Source: Roseovarius sp.
GTDB lineage: Bacteria > Pseudomonadota > Alphaproteobacteria > Rhodobacterales > Rhodobacteraceae
Reading direction: 5' to 3'
DNA length: 64,000 nucleotides
Assembly (NCBI GenBank): GCA_002720475.1
Contig: PBIL01000005.1
Location: 367,925 to 431,924 of the forward strand
This document shows positions 29,745 to 38,804 of the stretch, piece by piece; position 1 is the stretch's first letter, and the number at the start of each line of letters is the position of its first letter. A program made the position numbers and the translations under genes. The notes under the pieces were generated by a model. It saw nothing but the letters and a program-made list of their open reading frames with translations. It did not search any database and was not told where the DNA came from.

Positions 29745-29876
29745 GATCAATTTCCCCTATAAGAACGGCCCGTCGGAATGTTGTCCCGGCGCGCGCTGTG
29801 CGAATTTTGGTGAAGATCGTTTCGGTGGCTGCTCAAGCGACCGGCAGAGCCTCAAAATCGCACAAAAACATGATTC

Positions 29877-29889
29877 TGATCTTGGATCA
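29877..29889. promoter_or_regulatory. 13-bp palindrome upstream of the RTX gene
   Basis: TGATC-TTG-GATCA is a perfect inverted repeat in a locally A/T-richer patch about 133 nt upstream of the RTX start. It could be an operator. No strong -35/-10 pair was found beside it. Confidence 0.3.
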
Positions 29890-29911
29890 ATGCCTTGGTC
29901 CAGGAAGCCGA

Positions 29912-30490
29912 TCACGTTTCGTGCCGCCCTGCCGGAGCCGCACGCCGGTGCCCTGCAGCACGCCATGCTCCATCGCGTAGCGCGTGAGCCCGGCGGTGGA
30001 GGAGATGCCCAATGACGAGCCGGCCGTCGAGCTGGTCGATGCGTTCCTGCATGTTGCGCAGGCCGAGCCCGCCGCCCGCGCGGCTTTGCGCGGGGTCGAT
30101 GCCTCGGCCGTTATCGGTGATGCGCAGCGTGCCGCCGCGGGCATGGCCGCGCAGGTCGATATCCACGCGGGTCGCCCCCGAATGGCGTTCGATATTCGTC
30201 AGCGCCTCCTGCGCGTCGAAGACGCGCTGCGTCAGCCGCTTGAGCTTGGCATCGGCCAGCCGCCGCTCGCGGATCGTGATGAAAAGCCCGGTGACGAAGA
30301 CCAGCAGCAGCGCCACGAGCATCGCCGCGCCGATAAAGAGGAACGTGCGCTGCACCCGCGCCTCGACCTGCTGGCGCGATTGCAGCGTGACCACCACCGC
30401 GACCGCTGCCGCCGTGAGAATGAGCGGCAGCGTCGCCACCAGGAACAGTTTCTGACCCTGGTTGAGCCTGGGGCGCAAGAACATGCCCAT
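29912..30490 (-). pseudogene. decayed sensor histidine kinase (TRAP-linked MctS/DctS-like)
   Basis: An ATG-started frame (30490 or 30484, MFLRPRLNQGQKLFLV) with a first membrane segment that jumps at about 30365 from LQSRQQ to VEARVQRTFLFIG, the second membrane segment, so the periplasmic Cache sensor domain is missing. At about 30208 it jumps from LTQRVFDAQ to EALTNIERHSGA, losing the phosphoacceptor helix with its histidine. The ATPase part keeps RITDNGRGI and GLGLRNMQERI. Near 30010 the frame slips: SSTAG, the usual continuation, is in another frame. It cannot signal as a kinase. Domain comparison is from memory of such kinases. Confidence 0.75.
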
Positions 30491-30534
30491 GGGGATAGGA
30501 GCGCCCGCGCGCGAAATCCGGCCTTTCGCAAGGC

Positions 30535-31797
30535 TCATCTCTCGGGACCGTGCCATTCCGCCTCGGGTGCCGCGCGCCGCCGGAGACGCAGGGCAAGGCC
30601 GAGTGCGACCCCCACGCCGATGGCCAGCGTCAGATCGGTCAGCACCGTCAGAACCAGCGTGAGCACAAGAAGCACCCGGTCCGAGCGCCGCGCCGCAAGA
30701 TGCCGCCGCCAGTGCTGCGGCTCCGACATGTTCCAGGCGGTGAGCATGAGCAACCCCGCAAGCGCGGGCATGGCAAGGTATCCCGCGAGCGGCGCGGCCA
30801 CGAGCATCACCACGAGGATGGTCACCGCGTGCACGATGCCCGCGACCGGTGTACGCCCCCCGGCATGCACGTTGGTTGCCGTACGCGCGATGGCCCCGGT
30901 GGCGGGCAGCCCGCCAAAGAGCGCCGAGCCGATATTTGCCGCGCCGTTCGCGATCACCTCGGCATTGGGCCGCGTGTTGCCGCCGATCATCCGGTCGGCG
31001 ACCGAGGCCGAAAGAAGCGATTCGACGCCGGCAAGAAACGCGATGATCAGGGCCGAGGGCAGCAGGTCGAGCAGCCGCCCGGGGCTCATCTCGGGGAGGT
31101 GCGGCTGCGGCGGCGTGGCAGGCAGAGCCCCGAAGCGCGCACCGAGCGTGTCCGCCGGCAGGTCGAACAGCGCCACCGCCCCGGAGGCAAGCGCCATGGC
31201 CACGATCAGCCCCGGAAAGCGCGGCGCGAGGCGGCGTAGCGCGGCGATGACGGCGATGGTGGCCGCGCCGAGGGCGAGTGCCGTCGGGTTCACCGTCGCA
31301 CGCGCCTCCCACAGGGCTGCGAGCCTGGGCAGGAAATCGGCGGGCAGGTCGTCCACGTCCAGCCCCAAGAGGTCGCGCAACTGGCTGGCGGCGATGATGA
31401 TGGCGATGCCGATGGTAAAGCCGTTGATCACCGCCTCGGGGATGTGCCGCACGAGGCTTCCGGCCTTGAAATACCCCGCGACGATCAGAATGATCCCGGC
31501 CATCAGCGTGGCGAGCACCAGCCCGTCATGCCCGTGTTCGGCGATGACGCCATAGACCACGACGATGAAGGCCCCCGTCGGCCCGCCGATCTGCACGCGG
31601 CTGCCGCCGAGGGCCGAAATCAGGAACCCGCCGACAATCGCGGTGATCAGACCCGTGGCCGGATCCGCCCCGGACGCGATCGCGATGGCGATGCTCAGCG
31701 GCAGCGCCACCATGGCCACGGTCACCCCCGCCGCCAGATCGGCGCGGAACTGCGCAGATGCATAGCCGGGCAGGGTGGTGAAGAGCTTGGGCGTCAT
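30535..31797 (-). CDS. SulP/SLC26-family anion transporter lacking a STAS domain
   Basis: A 420-residue polytopic transporter with about 10-12 hydrophobic segments. GGSRVQIGGPTGAFIVVVYG is the SulP signature near residue 65. Bacterial SulP proteins usually reach about 550 residues with a C-terminal STAS domain; this one ends right after the last membrane segment (RLRRRAAPEAEWHGPER). Sulfate, bicarbonate or other anions are possible substrates. The ATG at 31797 has AAAGG at good spacing. Divergent from the TRAP operon and 44 nt upstream of the decayed kinase. Confidence 0.85.
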   Translation of the reverse strand: MTPKLFTTLPGYASAQFRADLAAGVTVAMVALPLSIAIAIASGADPATGLITAIVGGFLISALGGSRVQIGGPTGAFIVVVYGVIAEHGHDGLVLATLMAGIILIVAGYFKAGSLVRHIPEAVINGFTIGIAIIIAASQLRDLLGLDVDDLPADFLPRLAALWEARATVNPTALALGAATIAVIAALRRLAPRFPGLIVAMALASGAVALFDLPADTLGARFGALPATPPQPHLPEMSPGRLLDLLPSALIIAFLAGVESLLSASVADRMIGGNTRPNAEVIANGAANIGSALFGGLPATGAIARTATNVHAGGRTPVAGIVHAVTILVVMLVAAPLAGYLAMPALAGLLMLTAWNMSEPQHWRRHLAARRSDRVLLVLTLVLTVLTDLTLAIGVGVALGLALRLRRRAAPEAEWHGPER

Positions 31798-31895
31798 GGC
31801 ACCTTTGAACACCCGCGCCTGTCTTTGCGCAAGCGGCACATGCGGCGCACCGCATGTGCCGCCATCAAATTTGCCCTCTACGCGGTTATCGGTAT

Positions 31896-31923
31896 TTGCA
31901 GGGGGCGAATCGCGGGCTAAGGT
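31896..31923 (+). promoter_or_regulatory. candidate promoter of the first TRAP operon
   Basis: TTGCAG (31896-31901) and TAAGGT (31918-31923) are 16 nt apart, about 70 nt before the binding-protein ATG. The match is partial, so this is tentative. Confidence 0.3.
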
Positions 31924-31991
31924 CTGCGCACTTCAATGATCCGCGGGCCATCCGGGAGAGATGCGACCGCACCAAATGGGGAGGAACCATA

Positions 31992-33077
31992 ATGGATCGC
32001 CGTTCGTTTCTGAAGAATTCCGCACTTGGTGGCGGGGCCGCCGCCGCCAGCACGCTTGCCGCGCCGCTTTATGCGCAGGGCACGCGCACGCTGACCATGG
32101 TCACCACCTGGGGACGCGGCCTTGCCGGTGTGCATGATTCGGCGCAGTATTTCGCCGACATCATCCCCGCGATGTCCGATGGCAACCTGACCATCGACCT
32201 CAAGGCCGCGGGCGAGCTTGTCGGCGCCTTCGAGGTGTTCGATGCCGTGTCCGCCGGGCAGGCTGACCTTTATCACGGGGTCGATTACTATTTCCTCGGT
32301 CAGCACCCGGCCCTGTCCTTTTTCAGCCAGGTGCCGTTCGGGATGACTTTCCAGGAATTCAACAACTGGTTCTATCACGAGGGCGGGCGCGAACTGGCCG
32401 ATGATGTTTATGGCATCTTCGGTCTCAAGGCGTTCCCCGTCGGCGGGACCGGGCCGCAATCGGGCGGCTGGTTCAACAAGGAAATCAACGGACCCGAGGA
32501 TTTCCAGGGCCTGAAATTCCGTATGCCCGGGCAGGGCGGCCAGGTGCTCGGCAAGCTGGGTGCCTCGGTGCAGAACCTGCCCGGCTCGGAAGTGTATCAG
32601 GCGCTGGCCTCGGGCGCGATCGACGGCACCGAATGGATCGGCCCCTGGGCCGATGAAAAGGCCGGTTTCCAGGAGATCACCAAGATCTATTACACTGCCG
32701 GTTTCCACGAGCCGGGGCCGAACCTGAACGTGGTCGTCAACCTCGACGTCTATGAGGATCTGACACCCGCGCAGCAGGCCGTCGTCAGCATGGGCGCGCA
32801 GGCGGCCAATATCTGGACGATGTCGCTGTTCATGGCCAACAACTCGGCGGCGCTTCAGCGCCTGCAGGCCGGTGGCGTCAAGCTGATGGAGTTTCCCGAC
32901 AGCGTCTGGGATGCCTTTGGCGCTGCCTCCGACGAGGTCGTCAGAGAGCCCATGGACGACGAACTCTACAAGACCTGCTACGACAGCTATATGGCCTCGC
33001 TGCGCAGTTCGGCCGCCTGGGGCAGCCGCTCTGAAGGAGCCTTTACCCGGCAGCGCAACCGCGTCGTCGGCATCTGA
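31992..33077 (+). CDS. TRAP transporter substrate-binding protein (2-oxoacid/monocarboxylate type)
   Basis: A 361-residue periplasmic binding protein of the DctP superfamily. The N-terminus MDRRSFLKNSALGGG with a following hydrophobic stretch ending YAQG is a twin-arginine signal. FRMPGQGGQVLGKLG and ASGAIDGTEWIGPW are family segments; the conserved arginine is in KFRMPG. It resembles binding proteins for 2-oxoacids and related monocarboxylates (TakP/MctP group) rather than C4-dicarboxylates. The ATG at 31992 follows GGGGAGGAACC. First gene of a three-gene operon. Confidence 0.88.
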   Translation: MDRRSFLKNSALGGGAAAASTLAAPLYAQGTRTLTMVTTWGRGLAGVHDSAQYFADIIPAMSDGNLTIDLKAAGELVGAFEVFDAVSAGQADLYHGVDYYFLGQHPALSFFSQVPFGMTFQEFNNWFYHEGGRELADDVYGIFGLKAFPVGGTGPQSGGWFNKEINGPEDFQGLKFRMPGQGGQVLGKLGASVQNLPGSEVYQALASGAIDGTEWIGPWADEKAGFQEITKIYYTAGFHEPGPNLNVVVNLDVYEDLTPAQQAVVSMGAQAANIWTMSLFMANNSAALQRLQAGGVKLMEFPDSVWDAFGAASDEVVREPMDDELYKTCYDSYMASLRSSAAWGSRSEGAFTRQRNRVVGI

Positions 33078-33091
33078 TCTCGCCTTGAACG

Positions 33092-33114
33092 ATGCCGCGC
33101 CCGCCGGGCGCGGC
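33092..33114 (+). promoter_or_regulatory. intergenic hairpin between TRAP binding-protein and small-permease genes
   Basis: TGCCGCGCCC (33092-33101) and GGGCGCGGCA (33105-33114) form a perfect 10-bp stem with a 3-nt loop, 15 nt after the binding-protein stop and with no T-run. Such a stem can protect upstream mRNA or partly stop transcription, giving more binding protein than permease. Confidence 0.6.
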
Positions 33115-33187
33115 ACGCATCGCCCGGGGCCGTGACCAGACCCGGGGTCATCGAGGTGAACGGCGGCGTTACGTGCGGGGAAGCATT

Positions 33188-34120
33188 ATGGACAAAGAGA
33201 CCGTCAGCGCGGGCGAGGCCTTATCCGCTCTCGGCAGGGGGCTCGTCTGGCTGGGCGAGAACATCGCCCTGAGTTTCTACAATCTCGGCTATGCGATCAC
33301 CCATCCCGCGCTCTGGCTCGACTGGTCTGACAAGCAGGCGATCATGCGGGTCGTCTATTACGGCGGGTCGGTCGAGTTCTTCTTCGTGGTGTTCACGACC
33401 TTCCTCGTGCTCACGGGCGTGGGCCTGTGGCGCAACGGCTTTCTCTGGGGCTGCGTGCGCGCGCTCGAGGGATTTGCCAACACCGTGGGCCGTTTCGCCG
33501 CCTGGGCGGGGCTGATCATGGTGCTCCAGCAGATCGTCATCGTCCTCATCCAGCGCATATTCGCGCGTCCCGACATCGTCCTCGGCTTCGGCATTCCGCT
33601 GCAGTTCGACATCAGCTGGTGGGGAGAGGAGCTCAAGCTCTACAATGCGATGATCGTGGCGCTGTGCTGCACCTATACCTTCGTTCAGGGCGGGCATGTG
33701 CGGGTGGACCTCATCTATGCGCAGGTCAGCCACCGCGCGAAGCGGGTCATCGACATGGCAGGCAGCCTCGTCTTCATGATGCCGATGGCGGTCCTCATCT
33801 GGATGTATGGCTGGTTCTTTCTCTGGCGCCACCTGATCGTGCCGAAGCCCTCGGCCTCCGACGGGCTCGAGCAGTTGCTGATGAAATCCCGCGTGCTGCG
33901 CTGGAATGTCGAGACCATCGGGTTCAGCCCGAACGGCTTCAACGGCTATTTCCTGTTCAAGGTGCTGCTGGTGCTGTTCGCGGGCATGGTGTTCCTGCAC
34001 GCGATGGCGTTCTTCTGGCGGTCATATCTAGAATGGAAGGAAGGACCCGAGAGCGCCGACAAATACCTTGACCGCGACACGCTGGGCGAGGGCGAAGAAG
34101 CCTATGAAGGCACGCATTAA
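33188..34120 (+). CDS. TRAP transporter small permease subunit (DctQ family)
   Basis: A 310-residue membrane protein, longer than a typical DctQ of about 160-230 residues. Hydrophobic segments lie near 55-75, 105-130, 150-175, 200-225 and 265-290; QGGHVRVDLIYAQVSHRAKR is the DctQ family motif. The extra N-terminal part is usual in the TakQ-like group. The ATG at 33188 follows GGGGAAGC. The gap to the large permease is 14 nt. Confidence 0.87.
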   Translation: MDKETVSAGEALSALGRGLVWLGENIALSFYNLGYAITHPALWLDWSDKQAIMRVVYYGGSVEFFFVVFTTFLVLTGVGLWRNGFLWGCVRALEGFANTVGRFAAWAGLIMVLQQIVIVLIQRIFARPDIVLGFGIPLQFDISWWGEELKLYNAMIVALCCTYTFVQGGHVRVDLIYAQVSHRAKRVIDMAGSLVFMMPMAVLIWMYGWFFLWRHLIVPKPSASDGLEQLLMKSRVLRWNVETIGFSPNGFNGYFLFKVLLVLFAGMVFLHAMAFFWRSYLEWKEGPESADKYLDRDTLGEGEEAYEGTH

Positions 34121-34134
34121 GGGGGCGGGGTTCC

Positions 34135-36489
34135 ATGCTGTTCGGACTTGACGGGGTCGAGATCGGCCTGATCATCGTCTTTCTGTGCCTCTTCGGGGGC
34201 ATTCTCTCGGGCTTTCCGGTGGCCTTCGCCATCGGTGGGGCCGGGGTCGTGTCCTTCGGAATCATCGCCGGGCTCGACAGTGCCGGGCTGCTGATCCATC
34301 AGGCGATCGACCGCTCGAGCGAGGCCTATAACGCGCTTCTGGCCACCGGGGCGCGGGCGGATTCCGTCACCATCTTCCGATATCCCGACCTGCCGCGCAC
34401 GGGCGTACCGGTCTTTCCGCAGGGCTGGGAGACGGCGCTCGACCGCAACGTGTCCTTCATCGTCAACCGCATCAACGAGCGGGTGCTGGCGGGCGCCGCG
34501 ATCGAGACGCTGCTGGCGGTGCTCATGTTCGTGATGATGGGGATCACGCTCGAACGCTCGAAGATCGCCAATGACCTGCTGACCACGATGGCCCGTGTCT
34601 TCGGCCCGCTGCCGGGCGGTCTTGCCGTCTCGGTGGTAGTGGTGGGGGCGTTCCTTGCCGCCTCGACGGGGATCGTCGGCGCGACGGTGGTGACCATGGG
34701 CCTGCTGAGCCTGCCCACCATGCTGCGCAACGGCTATTCGCCGCAGCTTGCCACAGGCGTGATCGCGGCCTCCGGCACGCTGGGGCAGATCATCCCGCCC
34801 TCCATCGTGATCGTGCTTCTGGGCACGCTCGCGGGCGATCTCTATTCGGTGGCCCAGGAGAAGCGCGCGATGGAGGCGGGCTGCACCGACGCGCTCACCT
34901 ATCTTGGCGAGCCGGCGGTGGTCTCCGTCGGCACGCTCTTTCAGGCGGCGCTTCTGCCGGGTATCCTTCTGGCGCTGCTCTATGCGCTCTATGCCTTCGG
35001 CTATGCGCTCCTGAACCCGTCAAAGGCGCCGGCGGTGACATTCGAGGACGCCGCGAATGGCGAGGCCACCACCCGGCGCGAGAGCTTTACCTGGTTCATC
35101 GGCGTGCCGGTCGCGCTGATTGCGGGGGTAATGCTGCTGGGGCAGGTCAATATAGTCGGCTCGCAGAGCCTCATCATCGACACGTTCACCGATCAGGGAG
35201 AGACCGCCGCGCTGCGCACCAATGTCAGCGACGAATGCAAGGCGTCGATGATCGAACTGCACGGGCAGGAGGCCTGGGATGCGGCGGTGGCCCAGCAGCA
35301 GGAGATCGACGCCGCGGGCGGCGTGGCCCAGAGCGTCCGGCTCAGCCCCGAGGAGATTGCCAGGCTGCGCGTCGAGAAGGAGGCCAATGCCGCCCCCATC
35401 GGCACCGGGGTGGCCACGCTCATGGTGATGCTCGGGCTGACCCTGGCGGTGGCGCGCGGCGTGGCCCCGTCGGCCAGCCCCGCGCCGCTGCTCATCGGCG
35501 CCCTGGGCATCGTGCTCGGTCTTCTGGCCGATATCGCCTTCATCCGGCCCTCGACCTCTTCGGGGGTGAGCTGGCTCATCCTTGCGATTCCCTTCGCTCT
35601 CGCGTGTTACGGGGCGGCCCATGCCGCCATGCGCATGGCAAGGAACGAGCTCATCCGCGTGGTCTTTCCGCCGCTGATGCTGATCGTCGCCGTGCTCGGC
35701 TCGATCCTCGGCGGGATCACCAACCCGACGCCCGCCGCCGCCCTTGGCGCGGGCGGGGCGATCATGCTCGCGGCCTATCGCAAGCTGCGCGACCAGGACC
35801 GTTCGCCCCGGGTCATCCTCTTCTCGACCCTCGCCATCGTCCTGGCCATCCTGATCGGGATCAATTTCGACCTGCGCATCAACCAGGAGGGGGTGAGCTT
35901 CGAATCCTGGGTCGCGTTCCTCTTTGCCTATGCCGCCTATCTCTACGCGCTCTTCGGGCTGCTCTTCGCCTGCTGGGTGCTCTATGCCGGCGGCGTGCTC
36001 AGCCCTGTCGTGCGCGAGACGGCCAAGGTCACGAGCATGGTCTTCACCATCCTCATCGGCTCGCAGCTTCTCAACCTCGTGGTGATCTCGTTCGGCGGCG
36101 AGCATTACATCCAGGATTTCCTCAAGTCCTTCGACAACGAGTTCAAGGTCTTCCTGATCGTGATGCTGGTGCTCTTCATCCTCGGCTTCGTGCTCGATTT
36201 CCTCGAGATCATCTATATCGTGATCCCGATCGTCGGTCCGGTGATCTACGGCGGCAGCTTCGATCCCAAATGGGTCACGATCATGATCGCGGTGAACCTT
36301 CAGACCTCGTTCCTGACCCCGCCCTTCGGCTTCGCGCTCTTCTACCTGCGCGGGGTGGCGCCGAGGGAGGTGACGACGGGCCATATCTACAAGGGTGTCT
36401 TTCCCTTCGTGCTGATCCAGGTGGCGGGGCTGGCGATCCTGTGGTTCTTCCCGTATATCGTGACGATCCTGCCCGATCTCATGGGCTGA
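34135..36489 (+). CDS. TRAP transporter large permease subunit (DctM family, extended)
   Basis: A 784-residue permease, nearly twice the usual 430 or so. The N-terminal DctM part (FPVAFAIGGAG, GASTGIVGATVVTMG-like ASTGIVGATVVTMGLLSLP, ASGTLGQIIPPSIVIV) is interrupted and extended by a middle region of about 350 residues with extra membrane segments and a soluble stretch (about 345-425). The C-terminal half ends with NLQTSFLTPPFGFALFYLRG. This long form occurs with TakP-like binding proteins. It carries out the sodium-driven transport step. Confidence 0.88.
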   Translation: MLFGLDGVEIGLIIVFLCLFGGILSGFPVAFAIGGAGVVSFGIIAGLDSAGLLIHQAIDRSSEAYNALLATGARADSVTIFRYPDLPRTGVPVFPQGWETALDRNVSFIVNRINERVLAGAAIETLLAVLMFVMMGITLERSKIANDLLTTMARVFGPLPGGLAVSVVVVGAFLAASTGIVGATVVTMGLLSLPTMLRNGYSPQLATGVIAASGTLGQIIPPSIVIVLLGTLAGDLYSVAQEKRAMEAGCTDALTYLGEPAVVSVGTLFQAALLPGILLALLYALYAFGYALLNPSKAPAVTFEDAANGEATTRRESFTWFIGVPVALIAGVMLLGQVNIVGSQSLIIDTFTDQGETAALRTNVSDECKASMIELHGQEAWDAAVAQQQEIDAAGGVAQSVRLSPEEIARLRVEKEANAAPIGTGVATLMVMLGLTLAVARGVAPSASPAPLLIGALGIVLGLLADIAFIRPSTSSGVSWLILAIPFALACYGAAHAAMRMARNELIRVVFPPLMLIVAVLGSILGGITNPTPAAALGAGGAIMLAAYRKLRDQDRSPRVILFSTLAIVLAILIGINFDLRINQEGVSFESWVAFLFAYAAYLYALFGLLFACWVLYAGGVLSPVVRETAKVTSMVFTILIGSQLLNLVVISFGGEHYIQDFLKSFDNEFKVFLIVMLVLFILGFVLDFLEIIYIVIPIVGPVIYGGSFDPKWVTIMIAVNLQTSFLTPPFGFALFYLRGVAPREVTTGHIYKGVFPFVLIQVAGLAILWFFPYIVTILPDLMG

Positions 36490-36538
36490 GCGGGCAGGGG
36501 GTGAGGCGCGCGGCACACCCCGCCGCCGCGCGCGCCGT

Positions 36539-38566
36539 TCAGAGCAGCGATTTCACCTCTGCCGCCACGGCCTCGGCGGTGATGCCGAATTTCTCGTAGA
36601 GCACTTCGGCCGGGGCAGAGGCCCCGAAATCGTGCATGCCCACGAAACTGCCCTTCTCTCGGCGTCCGCGCTCGCCATAGAGCCAGCGATCCCAGCCGAA
36701 GCGCACGCCGGCCTCGACCGCCACGCGCACCGGGCCTGCGGGGAGGACACGCTTGCGATAGCTCTCGTCCTGCTCCTCGAAAAGCTCCCAGCAGGGCATG
36801 GAGACGACCCGCGTGCCGATCCCCTCGGCCTGCAACATCTCGCGCGCCGCCATGGCGATGGCCACTTCCGAACCGGTGGCAAGCAGGATCGCGCGGCGCT
36901 TGCCCTCGGCCTCGGCCAGCACATAGGCCCCCTGCGCGGTGAGGTTGCGCGCCTTGTGCTCCCGCCGCAGGGTCGGCACGTTCTGCCGCGTGAGCGAGAG
37001 CACCGAGGGCACCGTCTTCGATTGCAGCGCCAGTTCCCAGGCCTCCGCCGTCTCGATCGTGTCGCAGGGGCGGAAGACCCGGGTGTTGGGCGTGGCGCGG
37101 CTGATCACGAGGTGCTCGACCGGCTGATGGGTCGGGCCGTCCTCGCCCAGCCCGATACTGTCATGGGTCATCACGAAGACGGTGGGGATCCTCATCAGCG
37201 CGGCCAGACGCATGGCAGGACGCGCGTAATCGGTAAAGCACATGAAGGTGCCGCCATAGGGGCGGATGCCGCCATGCAGCACCATGCCGTTCATCGCCGC
37301 CGCCATGCCATGCTCGCGGATGCCGTAATGGATGTAGCGCCCCTTGCGGTTATCCACGTCGAACACGGTCATGTCGCCCGTGCGGGTGTTGTTCGAGCCC
37401 GACAGATCCGCCGAGCCCCCGATCGTCTCGGGCAGGATCGGGTTCACCACCTCGAGCACCATCTCGCTCGACTTGCGGGTGGCCACCTTGGGGGCCTCTT
37501 CGCTGATCTGTTTCTTGAGCGCGCGGATACGCGCCGAGAGACGCGCTGGCACCTCGCGGGCGAAGATGCGCTCGATCTCGGCGCGTTTCGGCGAGGCGGC
37601 CAGCCTCTCGGCCCAGGCCGCACGGGCCTCGGCCCCGCGCCGCCCGATGGCCTCCCAGGCCGATTTCACCTCCGGCGGCACATCGAACGGGCCATGGGGC
37701 CAGCCATAGGCATCCTTGGCGGCCTGAAGCTGGGCGGCATCTGTGAGCGCGCCGTGGCCCTTGGAGCTGTCCTGCGCGGCATGGCCAAGCGCGATATGGG
37801 TCTTGCAGGCGATCATTGTGGGCAGATCGCTCCTTTTCGCGGCCGCGAGGGCGGCGTCGATCGCTTCCGGGTCATGCCCGTCGATCACGATCACCTCCCA
37901 GCCGCTGGCGCGGAAGCGCGCCGCCTGGTCGGTGCGGTCGGCCAGGTCAACCGTGCCGTCGATGGTGATGTTGTTGTTGTCCCACAGCACGATCAGCCGC
38001 GACAGGCGTTGCCGCCCGGCCAGCCCGATGGCCTCCTGGCTCACGCCTTCCATGAGGCAGCCATCGCCCGCGATCACATAGGTGTAATGATCCATCAGCT
38101 TCGCGCCGAAGCGCGCGCGCAGGCTTTCCTCGGCAATGGCAAAGCCGACGGCGTTGGAAATCCCCTGCCCGAGCGGGCCTGTGGTGGTCTCGATGCCGCT
38201 CGCATGGCCGTATTCCGGGTGGCCTGCCGTCTTCGCGCCCCATTGGCGGAAATTGCGGATCTCCTCGATGGTCATGTCGGCATGGCCTGTCAGGTAGAGC
38301 AGCGAATAGAGCAGCATCGAGCCATGCCCCGCCGAGAGGATGAAGCGGTCGCGGTCGGGCCAGTCTGGATGCGCCGCGTCGAACTTGAGGTGCTTCTCGA
38401 AAAGCACGGTGGCCACGTCGGCCATGCCCATGGGCATGCCGGAATGGCCGGAATTGGCGGCGGCGACGGCATCGAGGGTGAGCGCGCGGATGGCGGCGGC
38501 CTTCATCCAGTGATCGGGGTGCGCTTGGCGCAGGGCAGCGATATCCAAGGGGAGCGTCCTTCGCAT
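36539..38566 (-). CDS. tkt: transketolase
   Basis: A 675-residue thiamine-diphosphate enzyme of the pentose phosphate and Calvin cycles. Substrate and cofactor segments are [45 protein letters not shown] and [15 protein letters not shown] (ThDP GDG motif). The C-terminal half has the pyrimidine-binding and TKC domains. It stands alone here, convergent with the TRAP operon, with no other Calvin-cycle genes near it. Confidence 0.96.
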   Translation of the reverse strand: MRRTLPLDIAALRQAHPDHWMKAAAIRALTLDAVAAANSGHSGMPMGMADVATVLFEKHLKFDAAHPDWPDRDRFILSAGHGSMLLYSLLYLTGHADMTIEEIRNFRQWGAKTAGHPEYGHASGIETTTGPLGQGISNAVGFAIAEESLRARFGAKLMDHYTYVIAGDGCLMEGVSQEAIGLAGRQRLSRLIVLWDNNNITIDGTVDLADRTDQAARFRASGWEVIVIDGHDPEAIDAALAAAKRSDLPTMIACKTHIALGHAAQDSSKGHGALTDAAQLQAAKDAYGWPHGPFDVPPEVKSAWEAIGRRGAEARAAWAERLAASPKRAEIERIFAREVPARLSARIRALKKQISEEAPKVATRKSSEMVLEVVNPILPETIGGSADLSGSNNTRTGDMTVFDVDNRKGRYIHYGIREHGMAAAMNGMVLHGGIRPYGGTFMCFTDYARPAMRLAALMRIPTVFVMTHDSIGLGEDGPTHQPVEHLVISRATPNTRVFRPCDTIETAEAWELALQSKTVPSVLSLTRQNVPTLRREHKARNLTAQGAYVLAEAEGKRRAILLATGSEVAIAMAAREMLQAEGIGTRVVSMPCWELFEEQDESYRKRVLPAGPVRVAVEAGVRFGWDRWLYGERGRREKGSFVGMHDFGASAPAEVLYEKFGITAEAVAAEVKSLL

Positions 38567-38720
38567 GTGGCTTTGGTTGTCCCGCTCATACCAGCCCGAC
38601 GGCGAAGATCAAGCGTGGCCCCGATTCGCCAAGGGGGGCGCATTCGGCAAAGGAAGGGGCTAGACTTGCGGAAATGCGGTGCGGGCCTTGATTCGTCTCG
38701 GGCCCGGCCCCAAAAGCAGG

Positions 38721-38776
38721 ACGAACCGGGCAGAACGAACCGGGCAGAACGAACCGGGCAGGACGAACCGGCACAG
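38721..38776. repeat. tandem repeat of four 14-bp units
   Basis: The unit ACGAACCGGGCAGA occurs three times with at most one change, then once more in a diverged form (ACGAACCGGCACAG). It lies between tkt and the coiled-coil gene, ending 28 nt before that gene's ATG. It resembles a variable-number repeat. Confidence 0.85.
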
Positions 38777-38804
38777 CAAGACCAGAAGGCGAGGGATCGG
38801 GGAG

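Noticed and set aside
27312..29762. 816-codon open frame antisense to the RTX gene
   Set aside because: Its apparent repeats are only the reverse complement of the RTX coding repeats.
31854..31991. Upstream extension of the first TRAP binding protein
   Set aside because: The open frame upstream contains promoter sequence, and the Tat signal must be at the N-terminus, so the ATG at 31992 is the start.
38721..38776. GAAC repeats resembling SOS boxes
   Set aside because: GAAC copies are offset by 10 and 14 nt, not the 11 nt required for GAAC-N7-GAAC.
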